From Cruorifilaria tuberocauda (lineage: Eukaryota > Nematoda > Chromadorea > Rhabditida > Onchocercidae), in NCBI GenBank assembly GCA_013365365.1, contig JABVXU010000263.1, positions 1 through 64,000 of the forward strand: 64,000 nt of DNA. Direction: 5' to 3'. The translations under genes were made by a program, and so were the position numbers. Of the stretch, positions 26,001 through 49,031 are shown piece by piece. Position 1 is the stretch's first letter; each line of letters starts with the position of its first letter. The notes beneath the pieces were generated by a model. That model saw only the letters and a program-made list of their open reading frames with translations. It was not told the DNA's origin and made no database searches.

Positions 26001-29000
26001 TATAAAAAAGTAGAGGAGAACTTTTTCTAGCAATTGTAACACTCTGCATTTAAAAAAATGTTAGATAATGCAAGATCAGAAGTAAAGAAAAGATTGGAGC
26101 CATTTTTTTTTACTATCAATATTAGCCTCAAATGTCTACATATTTCAGCCTACTAAATTCTAATCTTTCTTGCATTTAGAACAAGTGTTTTGCAAAAGTT
26201 TTGTGATTTTTGCTTGTAGTTCAAAATTTCACAAAAAAGTGATGAGATGATATCTTTGGACCTAAATATTTTGTAAAATTATGTGAGAGGAAATGAACTT
26301 TTATTACGCATGAAGATTTGAAAAAAAAGCATCGGTTAATATCGAACTAATTTTTAAGGGGAAATCCTAAAAATCCATTTTTTAGTATTCGGAAAATTGT
26401 TTAGTTTTATTCGTGTTTGCTTAGGTAGTTAAAGTTAGGCCAAGTATATGCATCACATAGCTAATCGAAATAAAGTATTTAAAGTAACATCTTTCCTTAC
26501 TCCATTTCTTGGTAAACAAATGTTATGCAAATGTTCATGATTTACGCAGAAATAATTACCGAACTTAATAGTCTTATGCTGAAGCATTTTAATGTAATTG
26601 TAATGAAGGAAGTAATTCCATTTCCACTTTCTTCAATTGAATTTTCTATTACGGAAATGAGAGTTTAGATTCAGTTGGTTTAATTCTTTGTAGCGTTTTA
26701 TACCTCGGAAATTTAAAATGAATTTCATTGCAGAGACTCAGTTGTGGCAAGTTCAAACTAACCGAAATATTTATAATTTGGTAAGTTTTCTTTTATTTCT
26801 CATCAGATTTTGCATTTTTTTAACGAAAGTAGAAAATTTTTCCCATTTTTTATACAATTCATTCAATAGAAATGAATTGTCGAGCATTTTGTGCAGAAAC
26901 TAGGAACAGAACATTTCTTGTATTGTAAAGCGAATTTCTGAATTAATCTACAACAGTGATAATATATTATCGAAATGGTTATTCTGAATTCTTCCACTGC
27001 CGATTTGGTATCTTCTACGGTAATCTGGAATGAAACGTCAGCATGATTAGGATTGGTACTCGAAAACTGAGAAATATAGAGAATCTGATGACAAATAAAT
27101 GCAGTTGATAAATAAGAAGTATAAACAGTGGCACAGTGATGCAATTGTTAAACATTAGCAAAGCATAACTGGAAATGATTATGATTTGTGAAAAATCTAA
27201 TTATAATATATGATTTGCGATATGATTGTAATGATTATGGTGCAACATTATAATGTATTTCAGTCGTCACCGAAATCGATTATTATGATTGGAGCTTGGA
27301 TGAATTCAGTGAGATTAAGTAAAGCGGAAGATTAACTCCAAAAAGAAAGTGAGGAACAGAATAAATGAAAGCTATTACTATCTGTCTGCTTCCGCACTAT
27401 ATCAGAGAAATATCATTCTATCACTCTCTGTTCATTTCTAATTTAAGTTAGGAGTTAATAGTGAGTATTTCATCCATCTCTTCTTGTATTACTATTTTCA
27501 TCAGCAACATTACAGTCATCTAAATTGTCATCATTATGCCTATATTGCATAATTGCGGTTAAAAGTTGAAAATTTGAGGGGAAGGATTTCGGTTGTATAG
27601 GTTTCATCTGTTCCTTATGAAAGATTCATCAAAGGAATTGGAGCTGTTAAAGTTAAATGAGAGTGAAATGATACTGCTCCAAGCAAGTGTCACTTTTTCT
27701 CGCTTTTCCTTGCCCTTTCAGTGCCAACTGGCGGCTTTTTCATCTTTTTCAACTGAATGCTTCCCAGGCAATAATCATCGTTTCCTATCCACCTTTTCTA
27801 TAATTATCACCTCTTTAAACGATTGTTCATCATGAAAGAGTTTTCTCAAACTTCTCAATGTGTCATTGGTTGGCAGCTCAGGACATTCCACATAAATCAC
27901 GCCTCTCACGCTATTATAATTACCTTGCCATCTTTGCTTCCTACTTTTAACGCCTAACAGGAAAACTTATGTCTTGTTTTATTCGCAATATTCTCTTCGA
28001 GGATCACTTTCCACTTAAGCGCAAGTGAAATAGTTACTATGGAATCCAGATACACGTCTAGAGAAGGATGTAGGTGCTGAAAGGATCATGATCTTCGATA
28101 CTAGTAGTCATTGTAATACCTCATTCTAACTGTTGATAGTACTGAGGTAAATAGCACTACAACAATGATTTGAAGGTTTTGCTTTTAATTCTGGTGTTAT
28201 TTCCCTTGCATTAAGTGAATTCTGTCCTTTATCTCACCAAAAGCCTATCACAAAATGGGTGATAGTGGTGTGTAATATTATTACACTTACTGTTATCAAT
28301 ATTAGACAGAGAAATATCTAAAACCTTTATTAGTAACACGCCTTGATTCTACCTAAGCCGTATCACAGACAAGGTTGCTAGTTAAAAAAGATTTCTCCGG
28401 TTTATTTCTTACTCCTTCGCGTTGCGTCGTTACACATTGTGATATTCCCAAGAAGACACTCTTTCTAAAATATGATTGACATTATTACTGAATATCATCA
28501 GGAGAAACCGCTGGATAGATGTAGCTGATGTAGCTTTCCTACTACCACCTTTAATTTTAATTATCAAATGAGAAATTCTGAAATATAAAACATTTGAATG
28601 AAATATTTGAATTGCACTGAAATAAAATTGAGGTAAATCAGCGAGCGGAATGCTATCATGAAATTGGAAAAATTGGAAGATAGTATGCGATGTGTCTTAT
28701 GTTCTGAAACAAGGTCAATAAATTCGTCATCAACTGCTTTCGTTCCTTTCCCGGTAGCTTGACCTTTGCTTGAAATTTGTGGATTTTGCTATATTCTGTA
28801 ATTTGGATTTTAACACTGCTCTCACTCTTCCTTTTCTAAAATTTCTATTCAGAAGCGAAAATTTCAAGTAGTGTATTATGTTTGTTAAATTCTACTTTGC
28901 ATTGAACTCTATTTTGTGAGATATAAGATAATAATACGGACCTGAATAATCGTAATGCAATTGTCCACTGTGTAACTGACAATTCCCTGCGGTTATTTTA

Positions 29001-31519
29001 GCTGGTGTTTGCAATAGTTTCCGATAACTAATTTAATTTGAGCTGATCAAACTTTTTATAAACATTATTCTTGCTATACTCTTTTTTCCACTATTCCTTT
29101 ATAAAAGGTTCACTTCCTACTGCCTATTATTTCATCAATACTATTTTATTTCTTCTCTTTTAACTTATCCTCACTTGATTTTTTATTTACCCATAAACTT
29201 ATAGACGAAACATAAAGTTAGACAAGTTATATGCACCTTCATATTTTTTTTTCATTTTTCATCCTTAATTACTGACTAACTATTATTTGACCTTCACACC
29301 GATATGTCAATTCACTCATTTTTTGTTCATCTCCATAAAGATTATAAAATTTCAGGTCGTAATATTTGAAACAATTAAATTGAATGGAAGGAAATGAAGC
29401 AATCTCTTTGAATGTCAGATACAATGATTCATCATTTTATTTCACTTACTCAAATAATGACTTTAGCTCCACTTGATAAAGCAAATACTATGTAATCTCG
29501 GGTTCAAGGAGACTTGATGATCGTAAAGTTAATAGGAATGCATTGAGAATTTTGTTTAAATACATATAAGACTTCGGTTAAATGATAAAGGAGAGAACTA
29601 TTATGCCTATTTTTCAGAAATTAAGCTCTTTGAAGGAAGTCCTGTTAAGATATCCTAAGTTTTAAAATGACTCAATCCCTAAGACAGAAACTATTTTAAA
29701 TGTTATAGAAATTAAACACTTAAAAGTACAATGCAAGAAGAAAAGATCGAGAAGGGAAAGATTTCTTTCTTGAGATGAATTTCAAGAATTCTAACAAGAA
29801 TTTACAGTGTCTTAACATGAACTGATAACCTGTAATTTCTCTAAACAGTAACTATTGCTATGAAAAGATCTTTTAAACAAAGCAAATATTTGAAATTTTT
29901 TGGTTAGAAAAATAACGAAAAACTTCTATCGATATGTTTTGATCTATAAATAAATCTGATAAATCTTTGGTAGCCATACTGACAGCCATACCATCTATTG
30001 ATGACTTATTCTTATTAGCTGATGGCAAAATTACTTGACCTGCAAATATAAATCAATCAGTGATGGGACAATTTATGTAAGGGATTGGCTCCCAATTTTT
30101 GCGTCATTCGCCATTTTCCTCCAGCCTTTCACATCGGACTTTGGTAAGGAGGAGTTGGCCCACTTTCATTTCCATGCTACAATAATAAAAAACCTATTTC
30201 TTGCTAAGAAGAATGCTTTCCGTAATGGTTCATCGTTCATTCCATTATCAACAAATATATGTCCTACTTTAAAGTCAATTTAAAATTGTAATTACTTGTG
30301 TGCTGATTTCATAGTCTACTTTAGATAGTCTAAGTCGAGTCTCCTTTCCATTTATCAAGAGAAAAAATACAAGTTAATTTATGTACAGAGTCAGAAACGA
30401 GAATCTATATTACTCCTTTCATTAACTAAGGCATGAGCATCATGGAATATTTTTCTTCTTTTAAATTCATGGTTTTTAATTTGCGTTTAATCAAACATTC
30501 CTTTTTGTATACAATCAAACTATACTTTTCAGAATTGAACGTTTTTTAATTTTTTCAAATCAGCTTATTTTTCAATTCCTAAAATGATATAAAATCAGCT
30601 TTTTTAGACCATTTAGAAAACTTGTGAAACACGTTATTAGCTAATTGAAAGAAATGCACAAGTTTTCAAGCATCTGTTTCAAATGTAAATCTCAAGAAAA
30701 AAGTGCAATTCGCTAATATTCCTATTTTTAAATTAACATTTCACATCTGCGTTATCTGGTTTTGAAATTCTTAAGAAAAAAACCGGTTAGTTTGTAACAG
30801 TTTTTTAAAAAGCTTCCCATCTTACAGGGAGAAAAGCATACATTGGATATAAGAATTTCTGAAAAGATCTGATTAATTCGCACTTATAAGTAAAAAATAG
30901 GAAGGAATAAGGAATTCCCTCCTTCCCTTCTTGCTTATCTATTATCAGAACAAATAATTGATAGTTGGAGGTGAAAAACTTGTTTTTCAGTTATAAATTG
31001 TTTATAAATCTTGACATAAGTACATGTGCACATGGAAAAATTAAATGGTTATTTTTTTTCATTACTTTTAGACATTTGGCTTCATCTAATCTCTTATATG
31101 ATCTCTTACATGACTTTTCATTTAATGGTTCTTTTGCTATCATATTTTGCAAAACTTTTTCTGCAAAACTGAAAAGCAAAACTTCTCTATGAACTATTTC
31201 ATCAAACATTTGACGATCTCGATCCAGATTTTCGAGTATGTTGCAATCATTCATTCAGAAGTTTCGGAAAGCTGTACAATTTATCATAAAATATTAGTAA
31301 ACATCCCTGAGAGAGAGACAGTAAATAAGCAAATCCTTAAATGAGAGAAAATGTGCTTGGCTTCCAAAAATCTGGATTTTTATACAGATACCATACGACT
31401 TTTGTTAAGAAAAATTTTTTCCGTTTTAACAAGAAATAAACTACCAAACCAAATTAGACCAATTCATTTCCTTTTAAATTAAATGGATCATTTTCTCATC
31501 TTTAAATATTTCTTTGCAG

Positions 31520-31667
31520 CACTATTCTTTGGTGAGATATGTATTCTATGCATGACAATACGTTTCGCTTTCTTTTCCACCGGAGCTAAATTTCCCATGG
31601 AAAAGTTCTTGCTGGCTGAAGTTAAACGAGCTTGTTGTTTATTAGTTTTTTGCACCACTTTGATACT
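31520..31667 (+). other. Possible orphan exon encoding a hydrophobic segment
   Basis: A 148-nt open stretch between a good acceptor (TTTCTTTGCAG) and a donor (ATACT|GTAAGC). The reading ALFFGEICILCMTIRFAFF ... KRACCLLVFCTTL would give two hydrophobic stretches around a short basic loop. No partner exon was found and the family is unknown. A chance AT-rich frame is quite possible. Confidence 0.2.
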
Positions 31668-32443
31668 GTAAGCTTTTCATATCATATTTCAGTGAAATAA
31701 TTCGAGATTAACACTTTGGTGTGATTTATTCTCATAATATTTGCACGATTCGTTTATTGTTTCCTGTGAAACCTTTGAAGTGCCACGTGGCAGATTTAGA
31801 ACTAAAAATCAGCGAATTAATTATCACCATTCACTCTTCTTAGATTGTACTAATTATATTTACCAAACTCATAACCACTGAAGAATATCACTCAAATGAG
31901 CTATCCAAATTTACTAATTTTGATTAATTATTTGATCTTTTGGAGTGAAGCATTATTACGTGTGTTTAAGCTTCAACCTAACCTCATCTTAACGGCTGCA
32001 CATCATATCCGGTTATATTGCTAGAATCCGACCTGTCCATAATCTGAATTATTGAGATCTTCAGGCTTTAGGTGTCTCCATGATATGATATTTTACCGAT
32101 TAAAAATACACCAAAAATTCGTAAATAGAAGAACTTTTAGCCTGCATACGGCAATCTGTTTCTTGTTTGTATTTAAGTTAGGTATTAATAGGAATTAAGC
32201 GGATCAATTATAGTTCAATACATCGAGGACATTTAATGTGTGTTTTACAAATCCATTATTTTTTGCAACTTGAACCGCTATGTATGGGAAATAAGGCTGA
32301 TTATGCCGAATTGAAATTAGAATAAAAATATTATTGCCGATCGTAGATTTATCACTTAGATATCTAAAGTAAAAGGTAAGCCATGTGTCATCGTTATTAG
32401 CCCAATTGAACTAATTTTAATTTAAATTTGATTAAAACAAACA

Positions 32444-32451
32444 TTACGTAA
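32444..32451. promoter_or_regulatory. TTACGTAA octamer (PAR-bZIP-type site)
   Basis: A perfect palindromic TTACGTAA. This is the known consensus of PAR-domain/NFIL3/CES-2-type bZIP factors. Function here is unproven. Confidence 0.25.
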
Positions 32452-34689
32452 ATTAAATGCAAAGAAGTATTTGATAAAGTTGTAGAATACCTTTTCGAAT
32501 CCTCCTAAGCAAAATAAAAGCTGTAGTTAAATTATCAAAATAAAATAGAAAGAGGTTACTATCATTTTAATAGCATTATCATCATTCCTTCAATACCAAT
32601 ACTGTTAATAAAATTGCTATATTTACGTATCTTAGTGATTGGTAATAATTGTTATCACATTCCTGCGGGTGCAAATTTGAAAATAAAAAGCAGAGGGACT
32701 ATCTTATTCAAATCACTTCACTTCACGTTTTTGAACTTTATGATAAAACCCTTTTTTCGAAGGAAAGGAAAAGCTGAAAGATTTACAGTTTGTTAAGTTT
32801 AAATAAACAAAAAGTTTTTTTACTATCCCATAAAGTCTTCAAAATAACAATCGCTAAAAGAAAACGTACTGATGAAGCTCATTGTCAATGCAATTCCCTC
32901 TTTTTTTGTGATACTTATTGATTAAAGATTAATTCAGCGGTATCGGAGTAAGCTATATATGTCATATGCATCCATTCATTCATTGGGACTAAATTCCTTT
33001 ATCATTTTAAGAGAATTCTACTGTCATCGATTGAAGAAATTCGATCAATTATGGACAATTATTTCAGTTTTTATGATTCTCGAACACTCATTTGCAAGCC
33101 TTAACTGATACTGAATTTGTGATTTGTGCTTCTTTCACGAAGCTTTTTTGCTCCGAGAATTTTGTTCTTGATATAATCGATATGGAACATGAACTAAGCT
33201 TCTGTGATTGCGAGCTATTGGTAGAAAATGATTTCTTTTAGTTCAGAAAAACTTCATTATCAACTATTATCATCGACCCTCCGTATTTGGGAAAAATTTC
33301 CAACTAATTCTGATGCCAAAGCAATATTTAGAATCTTTAATAACCTTAACTCCATAGAGCCAACATTATCATACGTGGTTGAAGGAAGTTTAATGATTAC
33401 ACATTTCAGATTTTATAATTCCTCGTTCAGTATATTTCTCATTCAATTCGGGAATTATTACAAATTCTCGGGACAAAAATGTGGCGGTATAAAGGAGAAT
33501 AAATGATCGTAATACAGTGAATTCAAAGATTATTTTTATGATTGGCATTTTTAGGTGAACTTAAAAAATGTTGGAAATCTTCTAACTATTGCAACAACAT
33601 TTGCTCATTGTTTTTTTCACAAGTTCAAAATATTCCCATAGTTATTTTGTCTGCTTTTCATTTTGGCAAAATTTTAAAGCGATTTAATTCATTTAGTTAG
33701 CCAGCTAGAGCAATAACCTTAAAGATTTTTTAAATATAGCTCTTGGGTATTAAGAGAAAACAATTATTTGGTAATATGCACTTAAAATCAATAGTTTAAT
33801 TTACACTTTATTTATTTCTTTCGTATTTTCTTGACAAAAGCATGCCCTAAGCTCAATGATTTTCCTTATTAAGTGAATCTTAATAAATGAAAATAACATT
33901 AATGCATCTCCATGCGGTAATTTCTTCTTTCAGTTATTTCCATTCCCTATCACAATTATTGCAGAATCGATTGGAGTAATTATTTATCGTTAAAGTAACT
34001 GTTTGTTGAAATCATTCCATACTGTTCCTTTAAAATTTGACTAAATAGTTTTTACAATTTTTACTTACCGGTCATTATTGGCGATTAATTACGGGGCTTA
34101 TCACTATTATCAACCTACAATTATTTTGTTTTACACTTAGAAAATGAATCATATTGTTAATCAGTGCGGTAGCATCTTTGCCAGAGGAATTTTTCAATTA
34201 TCTATATTCTAACGATGATTTTAACAGTGAAAAACTAAAATTTAAGTTACAACTGCAAATTATAATTCTTTGGCTTCTTTTGGACTTTCTTACTTATTAG
34301 TACTCTTACGGTGTAATTCAAACCATTGATTTTGGATTAGAAGCAAACCGTTTAAAAAGGAAAAACTGAACAGGTTTTTGATATCATTATATGAGTTGCA
34401 CTGTTTGCATCCTGCAAAAATATGTCGTTCATCTCATCATTTATGAATTAAATGAACTTGATTTTTCTTACAAATTTAATGAATATGCAATTAATTTGCA
34501 TTATCTCTTCATAATTCCCTAATTTCCCCTTTCAATTTTTAAAAATAATCAATCTAAAAACGGTCAGTAAAGTAACCGTTGTGGAAAACACGCAAGACAT
34601 GCACGAATGAATGCATTAGCCTCAAAGGGAGATATTTGGGAAAGAAGAGGAAGGAAAAGGAGAAGACGAAGAAAGGGATGGATATCTTG

Positions 34690-34757
34690 TTACGTAATTG
34701 AAACCCCTTCAGGATAATCATATTTAGCTACCGACCAATGGAATAAGTATTACGTAA
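34690..34757. promoter_or_regulatory. Pair of TTACGTAA octamers, 60 bp apart
   Basis: TTACGTAA occurs at 34690-34697 and again at 34750-34757, just downstream of a purine-rich tract. Two perfect copies of a bZIP consensus this close in AT-rich desert DNA suggest an enhancer, possibly for the innexin 4.4 kb downstream. This is an inference from motif alone. Confidence 0.35.
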
Positions 34758-37700
34758 CGATCAGACGTTATTACTGCTCCTATCGCATGTACCAAAAAAT
34801 TTTTTTAATTTCTTTCATTCCAATAGAGTTCCATTTTAACTACTAAAATTTAAGTGAAATACGTTGTCCACATGTCTCCAAGCATTCATATATGTGTGAT
34901 TTTTCATTATCCATCCGTATCTCATTTTGTAATAAATTCCGATTAGAATAATATCACATTTTAATTATAAGCAAATTTTTGAGCAGGATTTATAGAAGTA
35001 GATGAAAATGAATTATCAATTAAGTAATCGTTTGAAAAGAAATACATGTCATATTTACAGTAATGTTTACTTTAGTAACGGAGACAGAGAATTCTTTCTG
35101 GATAAGGATCGAATAAGAAGTAAGATTCTTATGACCTTTTGTAATATTCTAGCAAGCTATCGATTATCCTGATAATCAGTCGCAAATATGTTTACCTCAG
35201 TAAATATATCGTCCTATATAGCAGTTTTGTATAAATCTGATATCAGTAACATTCTTAGAAAAAATATTAATTTGTTTGCTGTTGGGTGGTCTCATTAAGA
35301 AATAATTTAGAGAATAGATATGGAGAAAAGAAAAGAATTTAGAGCCAAGTGTCGGGAGATAACGGTTTAAATGCTTTTGCAGATAGATATAATAAAATGA
35401 TTTATTTATTTGCATGCATGAAAGGCGATGAAAATTATTCCAGATGGAAATTCCCAGCATTTCTCTTCATCACTTTTAATTTTATTGAACTTGGCCATAA
35501 TTAACATACCGCCAATTTTATTTAACATATTAATATCTTAGTGAAGACGTGATCATATATTAGTCGTAGTAAATTCGCTTCTGCTTACCACCTTTCAATC
35601 CCTCCCAATGCATGCGCTTATTGAGACAACTAAATTGAGAAGCAGCTTTTCAAGTATTTATTTCAAATTTTACCATAAAACTAAATGTTATTTATAGCCG
35701 TAACCATAGCATCGTGGCTTTAAATAATTAAAGTTATCTTTGTGTTTAATTTGCAAATGAATGAGAAATTGAATTGAATATAGTGATTTCTTGAGAACGT
35801 CACAATCATGATAATCCATTTATTAGTTTTCATATTTCATTTTGCCTTCCGGTCTTCTTTTTGATAGCTCAAAATTATTCAACAATGTGCTTTAGAGAAG
35901 AGACAGAATATAGTTGATGGAAATTTAGTATTCCCAGCAGTTACCGGAAGACTTACCGATGTCTTTTTTAGGAAATTAAGGTTTGTCTTTGGCTGAAAAG
36001 TAGATTGATTTAAATAAGAATTTAAATTTCTAATTCCTGAAAAAAAGTGTTATTTTTTAAAGAAAGAATGAAATGAGAAAGATGAATTTAGCCGGTGATC
36101 ATTTCACTTGCTATCATCTTTGGAGAGTTCTGGCTGACAACGGTAAGTGTTCCGTTGCCATTCCAAAATCAGTTCCTATTTTTATTGTTTGCAGCATGAT
36201 TCTGTTCGATGATGCCCATCACCATTATTTGTGAAGATGGTGAACATTTCCTTTCTTCTACTCTTCACTCCCACACCCGTCGAAATCCTGAAGAATTGGT
36301 AAGCTGTTTCTCGCCAGATAAGCTTAGTTATCTCACCTGATGGATAGACAGCCAGACAAATATGGATTTCAATAAATATATACGCTTAAGATAGGGAAGG
36401 AAACTGTTTGTTAGAAGTTCAGGATATTATTGAGGCAACCATGAAGGCCTCAACAAAGTGATATCAACCGAACGTTTCAAATCCAGGTTTATTCAAGCAT
36501 GTCATTCCTCCTTCTTACTTTACTTCATTTTCCTTTTTCCTATCCTTTCTCCTCTTCCTTTGCCATTCATTTTCCTATTCCTCCACACCTATATTCGCCA
36601 ACATTTTTTTCTATCTAATTTAAGGAAGGAAGATATTAAATTGGAATATATGTGAGATTATTATTATGGAGCAGGATTCGGAGCGCATATTGTCTAGTGA
36701 TGTTATATTGATTGACTTCTGTCTCGAAGGAACAAAAGACTGCTACAATTTCTTTTTCTTGATGAGGATATTGTTTCTTTTGCCATTAGGGATAGAGGAA
36801 CTAAGTAAGTGTTGTTTGATTTTCTAGAAAACACCGGACACTTTCTGGAAATACCGCAAGCTTCCAGAGCAACATTTTCTTTCGTTGTAATGTAAAAATA
36901 CTCCTTGCAAAAGTGTTGAAAAAGAAAGTTGGCAGTCAATCTTTCATACATATTCAATTCTCTCTGTCAAATTCATTGATACCGTCCACTTCATGAATTT
37001 AACAAAATTTTAAATCCTCATCTGAAAAAACAACTTTTCCCACCACATTAATTGACGTGGCAAAATTTCAATCTGTTAGCTTCCTATATCTTTGTTCCTT
37101 ATATAGAAATGTTTTGGATTGTATGAAATGATCATTTTAAATGGAAATTCTGTTTGAATAGCCAGCTTAATAGTATATATTATGAGTTTGGAAACTTTTC
37201 AAATCCTTTAAAGTCTTTTCGAAAAAGAAATTATGGAAGACAGGTGTCAGTTGCAGTTGCTGTTAGACAGGAAGAAATCAGGTAGTTTTAGTTTTAGCAT
37301 TAGGATGACGAATTAAAATGAGTCGAGTAGGTGCGTTGTGTCACAACGACTCATAAATAGGTAATACAAACTATTGCTCATTTAAAAGCGTTTTCTATGC
37401 CCACTTTATTTATTTAAATGTACAATTTCTTAATATTTCTCTAAAGTAGTTTTATTGTTTAATTTTAACAGCTATTTATGAAAACTTGTCTAGTTTAAAA
37501 ACTGCTTGGAAAGTTCAATTAAGAATAAGCATAATCCGTCGTCCATATTTTTTAAGAGAGAACTGCAGTCTTTAACTGGTATTTCATGTCGAATTTGTCT
37601 CCATGACTCCGTCGAATGAACCAAAGGCATGATCTTCTCGAAGTTTATACGGAATAAAAAGGAAAGGATAAAGGAAATCAAAATTCGATGAGGAAAGCTA

Positions 37701-38194
37701 CATAGTTAGATGAAATGAATCGACCATTTCCTGTTTAATGGATTGACAAATGAGGCATAGAAAAAGCAGTCTTAAGATAATCGAAATGGTAGGATGGGAG
37801 TGTAATGACAAAAGGAAAAATTGAAAAAATTTCGTGTTCGCCACTTTTGCTTCCTTTATCCAAGCTGAAGGCATTCGACTTATAAAAGTTGATATTTTAT
37901 TTTTTCTTTCTTAATTGAGTAAATTTTCCCCTCTCTATAGCTTATTTGCTCTTACCACTTGATTTATATATCTTTTGATCTACGTGTTTCCACCTTTTCC
38001 AGATCAAAAAATATGAGTTTGAAATCTGAATCTATTTATTTTGCGTAACTTGCTTTAAACCGTACACTTTCGGTTCGCATCTAAATTGAACGAATTCGGT
38101 TGAATTCATTGCAATTCATTCTGGATAAGTTTTATTTAATTCGTTCTAATCTAATTCTTGAATTCAGAAAGCTTTGATGGCTAATGATCAATTG

Positions 38195-38220
38195 TTTAAA
38201 GCTATAGCTATAGCTTTAAA
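38195..38220. repeat. Perfect 26-bp palindrome
   Basis: The half-site TTTAAAGCTATAG is followed at once by its exact reverse complement with no spacer. The flanks (ATGATCAATTG on the left, GAATTGTCAT on the right) extend the fold with small bulges to roughly 50 bp. It lies about 1 kb before the innexin start codon. Confidence 0.85.
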
Positions 38221-39135
38221 TGAATTGTCATGCATATTTGGACGCAGCTCTTTTTGCAAGGAAACAAATCATTTTTGATGTTCCTCACTCTTCCGGGTTC
38301 TTGCCCAAATCATTGGGATAATGTCTACACCTGAAAAATTCGCCTCACTCAAATTTAGTAAAATTTTTAATTGATACGGATTTCAGATGCCAATTATAGT
38401 GATAGAGATAATGGATTTTTAGCAGCATTTTAAAAAGTCTTACGTGATATATAAAAAGAACCTCTTAAATGACCGAAGAACTCAAGATATGGTTCACAGA
38501 ATACTGTACTATTTTACGGAAATTTTTTCGTTTTTGTTTTTTTAAGATATTAATGAAATTGTGCCCGCAAGTGAGTAGTAATGCTGATCTTTGAGTTTTC
38601 GGAGAGTTGCTCATTGAGAAACCGATACTTTCTGTTGCCATTGGAAACATTATTTTAAATATTCTTCTGAAGAATGATTGCTGCTGAGAGTTCCAAGTTC
38701 AGTGCATTAATCCTTCTTAAACACAATAATGAAAACCGAGTTTCAGTGCTTGAAAAAATTGGCCGGAACTGTTGTTTTCTGGATGGAAAAACATATTTGT
38801 TATTGCTACAGAATTAAAAGAAGTATCTGTTTTAAATGCTCTTTATAAATGAATAGGAACATCTGTTAGAGAGAGCATATCACCCTAAATAATTACCCAG
38901 TATCATACTACCTGTCATCACTACTGTAATTTCCTTGTTTCAGTTTAATGAGGAAACATCATTTAGTTTTGATACAGTTAGAGGCAATGTGTTGGAAAAG
39001 TACTAGAATCAAAATGAAGCTTTAGCATCACTTTGCTCATCGTTGCTGATTGCTACTTGAAATTATTGCAATACTTCTGCTAGTCTACAAACAATCGTTC
39101 GAAACTTCCAACTGATTGCACTGAGAACTGTGACG

Positions 39136-39140
39136 TTTCA
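39136..39140 (+). promoter_or_regulatory. Possible trans-splice or intron acceptor before the innexin
   Basis: GTGACGTTTCAG ends about 46 bases before the innexin ATG at 39186. This is a plausible spliced-leader acceptor or the end of a 5' UTR intron. No spliced-leader RNA gene was seen in the window. Confidence 0.3.
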
Positions 39141-39185
39141 GCCATTGTTCCTGCCGTATGTATCCAGAAAAAGAGCAACGGTTGC

Positions 39186-48180
<8,995 letters not shown>

Positions 48181-48499
48181 TAGAATTATTTTGAAAATTC
48201 TGAGGTTTGTCCATTTGATCGTCTCTATAACCAAGATGATTAGTTTGTATTTGAGAAATTTTAGTGAAATTACAAATATAGTTATGGTTTCTTCTCTGAG
48301 GGTGAAGAAAAAAACAAGAGAGAATTGTTTGGCCAATTCTTTGTTTTACTTTTTTTCTCTCTTTATTAGAAAAAAGTTACTTTAACAGAAAGCTTTTTCG
48401 TTAAGACAAATATATTTATTTCGGGCGATAAAGAACAAGCATTCATGAAATCCCCAAGAAAGTTGTTCTTTTGAAGTTCCTCCGTTCTTCTTAATGATT

Positions 48500-48505
48500 A
48501 ATAAA
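48500..48505 (+). terminator. AATAAA polyadenylation signal, innexin
   Basis: AATAAA about 320 bases after the innexin stop codon. A second copy lies at 48860-48865. Confidence 0.35.
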
Positions 48506-48894
48506 GCTCCCAGCGGGAATTTTCCATTTTTACTCATCTCAAAGTCGAATTTTTTCAATTTTAGAGAATACATACTGCTTTTTTCAGACCTTACAAACTA
48601 CGTCATTACTATTATTGTTCTTATTCTTTACTATGACCATTTCCTATCTTTAATTCGACCAATGAAGCCTCGAATGTTTTGAGTAATTTCATTGTCCAAA
48701 TCAGGAAATCTTGAATAATTTATATAGATAAAACTTAATTTTCTGTTATATTTCGATACATCCTTTTCCCTCGAATTCGTCTTCATTTTATTTTAGCTGG
48801 CATTCTGGAGTCAATATTTACTTCGCTAGAATCAGTGGCGCAATCAATTCCATATTCTAAATAAAAGAGAATTATATTTCAAAAACTTTGGCAT

Positions 48895-49031
48895 TGCAAT
48901 AATAATTGTAAACAATATCAGCAATCGATAATAATAACAAATCATAACAATAATGAAATAATAATTATTATAATCATAATAATAATAACAATAATAATCA
49001 TAATGATGACACTAACAACAATTGCAACAAC
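48895..49031 (+). repeat. Imperfect AAT/AAC-rich microsatellite
   Basis: Interrupted runs of ATAATAATAAC and related units on the plus strand, between the convergent innexin and FAM20 genes. Confidence 0.8.

Larger units (their letters stand above)
22869..39185. other. 16-kb gene desert
   Basis: No family-recognisable coding exon was found on either strand between ERGIC1 and the innexin. Open frames are short and of low complexity; several come from pyrimidine- or purine-rich tracts (24230-24560, 34630-34680). The region holds three TTACGTAA octamers, a perfect 26-bp palindrome at 38195-38220 and one weak membrane-type exon candidate at 31520-31667. Part of it may be innexin 5' regulatory sequence or upstream non-coding exons. 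Confidence 0.55.

Noticed and set aside
30035..37681. Numerous 60-92 codon frames on both strands
   Set aside because: Phe/Ile/Lys/Asn-biased composition expected of AT-rich DNA, no family motifs and no consistent exon structure.
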